From Diadema setosum (taxonomy: Eukaryota > Echinodermata > Echinoidea > Diadematoida > Diadematidae): a DNA stretch of 64,000 bases. The stretch spans positions 20,565,050 to 20,629,049 of the forward strand of contig NC_092700.1 in the NCBI RefSeq assembly GCF_964275005.1, written 5' to 3'. Positions 47,501 through 57,900 of the stretch are shown here, one piece after another. The notes under the pieces were generated by a model. The model was not told the DNA's origin and did no database searches. It saw only the letters and a program-made list of their open reading frames with translations. Both the position numbers and the translations under genes were made by a program. Numbering within the stretch: the stretch's first letter is position 1; the number at the start of each line of letters is the position of its first letter.

Positions 47501-50500
47501 GTTGAGGCACAACATCAATTGCTATCCTTGTGTTTCGTAGTTTCCTACATCATTTTTGTCCGTATTGATCAGCTGTGAATTAGAACTATTGTTGTTCTTA
47601 ACAGAGAATAACCACGTTCTGTGTAATTTACTTTATTTGATCCGTTTGTCGGTTTTGGAAGCATTTCGAACAAAATTAATTGAATAAGTAAAATAAGGTC
47701 CACTTTACGAAAACAATCACTGAATGAGGGACGTCTACTTGCACAATATTAAAACAAACTGACCTTGTCGTTGAGGCGCAACATCAATTGCTATCCGTGT
47801 GTTTCGTAGTTTCCTACATCATTCTTGTCCGAATTGGTCAGCCATGAATTAGAACTATCGTTGTTCTTAACAGAGAATAACCACGGTCTGTGTAATTCAC
47901 TTTATCAGATCCGTTTGTCGGTTTTGGAAGCATTTCGAACAAAATTAATTGAATAAGTAAAATAAGGTCCACTTTACGAAAACAATCACTGAATGAGGGA
48001 CGTCTACTTGCACAATATCAAAACAAAGTGACTTTGTCGTTGAGGCGTAACATCAATTGCTATCTGTGTGTTTCTAGTTTCCTACATCATTCTTGTCCGA
48101 ATTGATCAGCCGTGAATTAGAACTATCGTTGTTCTAAACAGAGAATAACCACGTTCTGCGTAATTCACTTTATCAGATCCGTTTGTCCTCAAAATATGCT
48201 AGGAATGTATGATATCATCTTGTGATACAAGCAGTTAAAACACTTTTGGGACCCACGCGGATATCGGCATTTTCTATAGAGTACCGAAGTGAGTTTCCTC
48301 TTCTTGTCTTTTTGTTTATTATCTATATCAAATAAGAACTTGATATTTCATTTTCATTGACAATTAAAGGGATCGCATAATTTTGGTTGAGACCTAATTT
48401 CAGGTTTCTAACATTTTTGTTGAGAGAATGAGAAACATCTTATAAAATATGAAAGAGCACGTAATTCTAAGAGGAATTCAACGTTTATTTGATGACAATT
48501 GGTTTTGAAATGGCTGAGATATCCAAAACAGAACAGTGTGGGACCCACACTTTAGTACGATCGCTTTGTTTTACTTTGTTCTTGGATGTTTCAGTCATTC
48601 CAAACCCGATTTTCATCAAATAAACTTTGAGTTCTTCTAAAAATTGTATGCTCTATACTCTATCACAAGTGTTTTCTAGGTATCTTGCAAAAAGTTAAAA
48701 GCCCAATTCTGATCTCGACCAATACTGTACCACCCCTTTAATGTCTTAAGAATCTTGTTCTCTTAAACATACTCGCATTTAGACAAAGCAGTATCTATAG
48801 AGTCCAGAGTGTCTTGTATTGTATTTGGCTGTTGGAAAATTCTCATTTGAAAAATGAGAAATAGATTCAACATAAAAAAACACAAATGCAACTTTATAGT
48901 CACTTATACTAAATTCATTCAATTTCAAGAAATGCCGTTGGCAAAGCTGGTTGGCGGACCCTCTCCCCTGGATGGCTTGGTGGTCGTGGAGTCAGACATA
49001 ATGTGCTTTGAAGGCTTTAACCCTGAAGCTGCAGATTTAGTTTGCAGAGAGCTCGGCTTCCGAGCGGTAAAAGATTATACGGCTGAAATTATTCCAACCA
49101 CAGCACCATCGGACAACACTCAATGGCTTTCATATTCTACAGGTAGGCCTAACTGTAATATTCTGCGTAAAGATTAAAAACAAAATATGTGTTAAATGTT
49201 TACACAATGATTCGTGAAGAAACAGACGATTATACAAAATTGAATTTGCACGTAAGGTTCGGAATATTTGAGTAAAATTCTCGAGATATGTCATTGCTGC
49301 GAATTTCCCCTGCCCCAACTTCCGTTTCCCTTGGCGTGGCAGAATTTGCGGAGATATGATAAACGTTTATTCACACCGGCTAATGTCTTCACTGATTTTC
49401 GATATATCAATGCACAGGTTGTCAGCGTGCAACAGTAAATGACTGTCTATCAAACAAAACTGAGTGTAGCTGGAACAAGGCTGTGAGACTCAGATGCCAA
49501 GGTGAGATTGAGCATGAAAAGTTGTAGCAATTTATCAGCTTATTATGTATGTATGATGCATATGATCATAATATTATCTCTCTTTTTTTTCTTTTTTTTT
49601 TTTTTTTTTTGGAGAGGAAGGGGGGTTGGCGGAAGAGTAATGTTTGTAGGTTTGTATATTTGACGTGTTCTCATCTTGCTCTTATAAAGTCATAGACATA
49701 AAAGCCAAGACAAGATGATAAATACGAGAAGATGACTGGAAGTAAGACACTGAATACTAGTAAAAACAGAAAGATGAATAGCTTGTCGTAAATGAATTGC
49801 TTTTAAGAAATAGGATGACGTTTGTTGAGTTTATCAAGCAAGCCATTATCAACTGTTGCTTTAAAAAGGACGTAATGAGCATTTATCCCTCACCAATAGA
49901 CGCTTGACTGAATCTAAACAACAACGCCAACTGTCCGAATATTGGTGTTTATCTGTTATCTATGGTTTGTGTGATATGTTTGGGGGAATAGAGTGGAACT
50001 AATACAGTCACACATAATGTATATTCATCTGAGAGTGTGTTTGCATGTGTAGGCATTTTCTTTTTTTTTTTTAGTGCCTGATATGGTTTGTAATTTTCAT
50101 GTGTGACTGTTTAATTCGTGTTTAAGTATAGATATAGATTCATGTACTTTATCACGGACACAACATAATGTGATAGCTTAAGAATTTTCACAGAAATATA
50201 CAATTATACGAGACATTATTATGCTCGCGTGATGTTACCTCAAAAGCATCACATCATTCAACCTTTAACTTTAATCTTAATGAAGGTCACATGCTACGTG
50301 TGGTTCAATTATATAACATACAAATATCAAACAGAAAATCTTGTTTTTGTCTAACAAACCTTTTGCGGGTTATCTCTGAAAGTGGAATGTCATTTGGTTT
50401 CTTTACAAGGGTTGATAGTGTGATAGTATATTTATATCCGCTAAATCGGCGTCTGAGCATTCTCATTGTTAAGACTCTAAATCTCAGCTTGCCATTTTTG

Positions 50501-51875
50501 AGCGCGATTAAATTCCCCTCCTACATTCATGTCCTGACAATGTTATAAAGCTCCTTCGTCTTGTCAGATTATTCTGTTCAAATGTTAGGTCGTCATGCAT
50601 GTACATATGTGACCCTGCACCTCAAAACAAACAAAAAGTCGCCAGACATGAATTTTTAGTTAAGACCACATTCTGAAAGAGCAGACTTTAAGCTTTAAAA
50701 TGATGTATAACTCAAATCAAATGGACTCTCCTAACCGATCTAAATATTGGAAAGAAAGCACAAACTCAGGAAAAGTGTGAACTGAGAAAATAGGCTCTGA
50801 AGTACAGTGTCTATTCAAGCGCTTAATCTTTACCAAACCGTGCTGGCTGTGCGATGAATGGGACAAAAAGCAGAAAGTAAACCATCAGTGTAACAACAAT
50901 GACGGGATTATCAGATTAAAATGAAATTTAGCATGCCTCATTAAAACATTCTGTCCATAATTAATGCCAACTTTCAAAGCAGTAGCACTATCCTTTCAAA
51001 AGTTACTAGAGTTGAAAGTGAAGAGTGTGGACAAGGTTTTTCAGAAATTAAAAAGGGATTCTAAAGACACACCTAATCACACTATTCTACCAAAAATGTT
51101 CGAGATAAACTACTAAAAAACACACTTTCCTGTTCGTTTTATGATACCAAATTTTAGCGTAATGTAAAAGAAGACCCGCTCTTTCAGAAAATATGAAAAA
51201 GTCAAGTTCGGCTAGGTTGACCTATTTCACTTATTTTCAGTCCTCACGCAAAATCAGTGTGTGCGACTTTATGTTCGTTTTGAGGTGCACGGTCACATAA
51301 TTATGTATAGTGTTTCAAACAATGAGAAATTAGTCTGCATGAAAGCACGGTTCGTTTGAAATAAACAGATGTTTTTATACTTCTTCAACAATCGGGATTT
51401 TATGAAGTGATTTATTTTGAATAGTGTCAGCAGTAGAATGTCATAAGTGTGGATCAACAAACATTCAGCGATTAGAAATCACCAGAAGATTTTAACAATC
51501 ACCTATTGTATGAACGCAGAACCAGGATTTCTTGGATGCTACCGGGATGATCGTCGCTCCTTCCAGGCTTTATTTGTTTCTGGATTTAGCGTTCATTCTG
51601 ACGAAGAGTGCGTGTCTACCTGTAGACGAAAATCCGGAAACCATGACATTGCTATTATCAATGAAAGGAACTGCACATGTTATCAATCAGAAGCGTTTGC
51701 CAACTTTATTTCTGACGTGAGCAGTGCTCATGATTGGGCACCTGAAACCAGCGAAGAACTTAAACCCGGTCAGCAAATCCATTGTTTGTTTAACCGTGAG
51801 TATCAAGTCGTGTGTCCTATATGAGGGGGAGAAATGTCCCTATTTTCATGTATTTTCTCTCTATGTAGCATTGTG

Positions 51876-51908
<33 letters not shown>

Positions 51909-54900
51909 ATGTGTGTTTAGTTTTCAGACTTTGTATTACTTCTCTGATTTATCACAGTTTCTGGGATGGGTATGACACGGAAAAATAATACATTGCAATC
52001 ATAATTTACAGTCAACAATTGTGACGGTTGCGACAGCAGAGGTAAGATTACCACACTTAATTATACATGTATTTTCTTTGTATTGTTTTGATATTTCTCT
52101 TTGCCTTGTTTTCATATTCTTATATCGCAAAATTTTCTCCTTTTTTTTGACAGTTTCTGTCGGGTTTTGTGAGCATCCCGGCCCTGTGTCTGATGGTTAT
52201 TGGGACTCTAATATCACCAGCTTTGGATCCAAGATGACTCTTACATGTGGCGAAGGGTTCATACTAAGTGGCACTGCGACACTGCAGTGTGTGGGACTAC
52301 CTGGATGGTCGACTTGCTTCCCGGTTTGGAACGCGTCAGTCCCGTCTTGCCGGGCAGTCGACAATGCAACAAACGGTCTGTCGTGCTAATTTAGTACATC
52401 TTAATGTAACCAACGCAAACTTTTTTTTTTCTTTAGTATATATATTAGAATAGAGAAATGAGACATGATATGTCTTATGACATATGAAACAAACAATTTC
52501 GAGGTGGTTGGGATCATTATTTTGTCATATGGCAGCAAATACCCCATAAACCCCGACAAAAAAAAAAAAAGATGTCAATCAAATGCACAATTTCACTTAA
52601 AACTTGCATAAGATTAGAGGAAAAGCACAACACGCAAGACAACTTGACCAACATTTGGCATCTGACTGACTACTGCATTTATTAATAACTGGAACACATC
52701 ATCTCCGTTTCATTTGGTTAAATTATTATTGTTTCCCACCATACTTAGTACCATCCAATCGTCTACAAAATCGCCACCCTGATTTCCTTATTTCATATCA
52801 TGAATAATATGCGTCTTAAATGAGCTTGCGTCAATATTTTATGTGGCAAGTGACGAATCTTTAATAATGTCATGAATCATTGATACGCATTGAATCTTAA
52901 AACTGTTTTTTTTTACGTCCATTGTTTGACCAAGTTTTCTTGGTAACATTAATATATTTTCTTTCCTTCACTGTGAAGTGCCAAAAGTGAATGTGGCCAG
53001 TAAAATGTGCCATTGACACGTTTTATCCACGCTCAAACTCATCGCAGGACGCATACCATAGTTCATGATTATGAGAGAACGAATTTAGTGTGATGAATTG
53101 ATTGATATTGTTTCAAATCTTAATTTTTAGTCATGGATTATGTTTCCTTAGTTGTAAACGTTTACGAATTGGTGAGAGTTTTGTTTACAGACAAGGAAAG
53201 GCACGATGTCGAAATCCTCACAACGCCATCACAAATGACAGTTTCCCCAAGTGAGTATTGCAAGGTGCACACTTAGTATGTTATATGAACTAAAGTGTTC
53301 AGTTTGCATAAAAAGTGTGAATGTGTTAGGTATTTCTTTTTCTTGTTGAGGAAACATAATCTTTTCGCTCTCTCCCTAAATTTAAGATTATGTTAAAAAT
53401 TCATAAATGCAGGATGCCATTTACTCTTGTCATCAGCCTGAAAGACTAACTGATTTATCTATCAGGAAGTATATTCCCTTTGCTATAAACACAACAGCTA
53501 TAAAACAGGAGGAAAAGGGTGTAAAAACATATCGGCATAAGCTTTCATTTCTAGGTGTAAATAATGGGTATTAAAGTAGAAGTCTGGACTAAGAAGGGGC
53601 TAAGCACTGGTTGGTATGGTGTATCATGTACTACACATGTACCATTAACGTTCTTGTTATCTCCTCCATATGAATAGGCGAATTGCAACCCGTTGAAGAA
53701 CTAACAACATTACAAAAGACGGTGACTTCTTCCGGTGAGCTCGACAGCTTTGCCATAAAGTCCGTTTCTCCCCTTACCCTCTTTTATATCTCTTCGTAAA
53801 TTCAATATTAATGACAACACTTTGCGCTGATCTCGACATATCTTTCCTTTTATGTTGTTCATTGTTGCGACCAGAATGTTGTTTTCCTTCCCCTGCTTTA
53901 CTTACATTGTACTTTGGTTTAGCGAAGTGTCAATCACGTGCACGTAGCTGTTCACGTTTCCGTTGCTATATAGTATCCTGAAGTGATGTGGGTAAAAATA
54001 TCACGTGTCCTGTCAAAAGCGTAGAATTGATTAGGGATTAGTAAAGGCATATTTGTTTTGTTGTTCGATGTTATATCGGTGTTTTTTTTTTAGTTGATAG
54101 ATTTTGTGACAGACTGAGGGACAGAGGTTACATTAAATATGTTTCAGTGTATATACAACTGTATGTATATGGAAGTATGCTGTTTGTCTATTTGTACATC
54201 ATAAATTATATCAAATTGGAGTATAGTTTAATTGTGTACTTTTTCAATGGGCTAGTAACGACATTTTTTTTAAGTTACTTTTATTTTATCGATTGTGTGA
54301 CAGAGGTACAGAGGTTGAAAATGTATGTGTCTGTATATATTAACACATGGAATTATGCTATTTGTCTATTTTTACTTCATATACATGTATGTTGGATTAT
54401 CGATAGTCTTTACTTTACCTATACACAGTTATGCTGTCCTGACCCAGAAAAAAAGAAGAAACGTTTCTCATCGTATCATGGACTTTAATGATGATGTGCT
54501 GTCTCAACTCATGATCATAGAATGAAAGGTTATGAAGATATGATCAAAAACTTGATATAGCTTTTATTGCTTTGACAGGAAAGTTAATTTAATTTCTCTC
54601 CACTTTTTTTTTCCAAAGCACTTTGTTCTTCTTCGTATTATGAAGGCTTGAATTCTTGCATTATGTTTCAGTGTCTGGTCACCATCAAATAGATATTATG
54701 GTAGGCCTCTACACCCTGGGAACCTTTCTGTTTGTCGTTCTCACGTTACTTGTCATCCTCTCCGTGGCTTGGTACAAACACCACAAGAAAAGGTGAGATT
54801 TTGAATAATAAACTGTTTTTCATGTTTATAATGTGAAAGGAGGGGATGGAGCTGATCGCGGCGAGGAAATGAGCTCTTGCTAGCAAGCACAAGTAACTTT

Positions 54901-57900
54901 AGTCATAAAGTGTATTATTCACCTACAAACTTAAATCATATTAAAATACGTTAACCAAATGTTACATGAATTAATGTAATGCTAAATGCTTTTGAGTGAA
55001 AAAGTATTAGAGCACTGGATCGCACCCATGATTCTTAGGCCTAATAAACTTGTTTCCTGTTGCTACAGTCACACATCACGGCCGGACGTCGAACCGGGTC
55101 CATAAGGAATTAAAACCGTATCGATCCGGTTTGACCCGTAGAGACCCGCATTGACCCGCATCGTAACCCGTGTCAATTCCTGTTGGATTCCGGGGGCTAC
55201 GATACGGCGGTGAAAAATTTGGGGTCATCCCACGGGAACGACACCCACCAGTCATACGGTCCACGAGACCGACATCAAAAATAGGTCCATGAGTCATACA
55301 GCCCATGAGTTATACGGCTCACGAGTCATACAGCCCATGAGTTCGACACTAGGCACAAAAGGCTCACGAGACCGACACTAAGCAAAGAAAGCCCACGAGA
55401 CCGACACTACACAATTAAGGCTCACGAGACCGACAGTGCGCAAACGAGGCTCACGAGACCGACAGGATGAACAGCGCCATCTACATGTCAATTACAAATA
55501 TGTACCTGTACAGCGTGTTCCATTAAAGGGGAAAATTGCATACTGGCGGGTGCAATTTCGTTACGCTGTCGAGCAAGAGATTGTTGCTAACCTACAACAG
55601 CAGCAGCACCATCTACATATCAACCAATTTTAATATGTATTTCTACACGTCGTGTGGCTTTTAGAGGGCAGTTCTGTCACGCTACGGGAAGCGACATTGT
55701 TACTATTTTTTTCATTTTTTATTCTTATAGAATTGTTCTTTTCATAGAACCCCCCCCCCCTTAAAAATGAAAAAAAAAAATGATAGAGGAAAGAATGTTG
55801 AATGGCTTACTTTTAGATACCATCGCGCTATATTTAATAGGCTTTTGTAGACTGTTTAGACGGTGGCCAGGATCTATTTTTGTTTTCGCCCTTTTCTTTC
55901 TCGCTTCACAAATTAAGTAGGCCTTATTAGATATCCTTTCCGCCTGCTTATACCCGCCTGCTTATAGTATAATTTGTAATTTTCTCTTTAACTTTAATGT
56001 ATGAAATTCAACGGATGAAAACGTTTTTTTTTTTTTTTTTTTTCGCAGCGATTCACCTCGATTTCAGAAGCTTGTGTTTGTAAAAATATTCTTCTCTAAA
56101 CAGTACATTTTTCATGAAATCGAAAAGTAACTTTCATGGATGCATCTTCTTTTTCCGAATTCTTAACGCTGCCTTAATTGATGATTACATTATTTTCTGT
56201 GATTTTTTTATTATTTCAACACCTTTGCAGATGACTAGTCCCCCCCCCCCCCATATCATGTAAGGCAGGTGTGCACTACAACATTGTCCATTTTGTGAAT
56301 TTTCTTGTCGTGAACTTCATTTCACACCTGGGTACTTTTTAGTTGGTTGTCTGAATGTCCACATTAATAATTTTAATGAGTAGGTATACCGGTCTGGGCT
56401 TTGCAGATATGGAATTAAACGTGGGTGTTTTGGCATTTCCGAAAGTAATGTTGAAACATATCATGCACTTTTACTGGATTTTTTTTTTTCACAAACACTC
56501 ACATACGCAACACAATTAAAGATCTTGAACCGTTCAGGGGGTGAGTGAGGGCAATTAACGGGGAAATACCCTAGCAACTCTCCTTTTCCATTTCTTATAA
56601 ACCTTCTTTATGCCATTATCTGGACACCCTATACATGTAATTGGTCTATAGGTGGCTCTGTTCATCCTGTCGGTCTCGTGGGCCTTCTTTGCCTAGTGTC
56701 GGTCTCGTGAGCCTCTTTTGCTTAGTGTCGGTCTTGTGAACCTCTTTTGCCTATTGTCAGTCTCGTGAGCCTTTTAAGTGTAGTGTCGGTCTCGTGAGCC
56801 TTTTGTGTGAAATGTCGAAGAAATGGGCTGTATAACTCGTGGACTTATTTTACTTGATGTCGAACTCATGGGCTTAATTTTCTCAGTGTCGAACTCGTGG
56901 GCTGTATTACTGGTGGCTGTATGACTTGTGAGCTGTATGACTTGTGGGCTGTATGACTCGTGGATGACGTGCACCCAAAATTTTTTGGTCATGTTCAAAA
57001 AATTTTCACGGACTTCAATTCCGTATTGATATTCGAATTGATGCGGTTCAAACTGCATTGACTCGCATCGACCCACTGCAACCCGCAGCCTTAAACCGTA
57101 TGGACCCTTGCCGTATACCGCATTACCTTCATGCAACGGATGATGACAAGGTTTAACATCCGGGTTGGTAGGGTCGACACGGGTCGATAGGGGTCGAAAA
57201 CGATTCAGTTAAGGGTTTAAAGCGGATTTTTATACTGTTCGATACGGGTCAATACGGGTCTCTACGGCTCGAACCGGGTCGGTACGGTTTTAATTCCTTA
57301 TGGACCCGGTTCGAAATAGTACAGCATAAATTACCCTCCATTCCGAGACTAATCCGGCTCATTTTTTCTCGGATCAAATCCGTTTTGTGACCCGGCCGTG
57401 GCTGCCCCCCCCCCCCCCCCCCCAATGAAAAACGGCCCGGCTAGTCAGCATACAGTGACGTGAGTGTGTACTACTTGCTAGGATTAAAACAAAATGTTGT
57501 CGCAGGGAAAATTACTCGTGAGCATAGCCCTCAAGAAAAAATTATCTGCAGATAATGAGTAAGTTATTCAAAACTATTTCAATATTGACAGAATAAAGCT
57601 GATCGTTTGTCACAAGAAGCGATGTAAACACAAATACATGTTTGTCACACGAAGCGAGGTAAACACAAATGCATATATTTGTGTTTACCTCGCTTCGTGT
57701 GACAAACGATCAGCTTTATTCTTTCATATTCTACCACGATGATGAACATCTTCCGTACTATTTCAATATTAACTTGTTGTGAAGTAACTTTGTTAGGCCT
57801 AGACCCTAGTCAAAATTCATCAGGCTCCGAATCCGAAAGTTTCGGCGAAAGGCAATAGATCTAGACCTATTTGTGTTGTGTTGGATAAAGGTCAGGTTAT

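Larger units (their letters stand above)
55077..57400 (+). mobile_element. 2.3-kb fold-back element in gene B intron 9
   Basis: The left CACGGCCGG and CGAACCGGGTCCATAAGG with ATTAAAACCGTA are mirrored at the right (complement read from 57400), followed on both sides by runs of GACCCGTATTGACCC-like units. The next layer inward is the TCACGAGACCGACACTA arrays. No protein-coding frame is evident. Confidence 0.72.
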
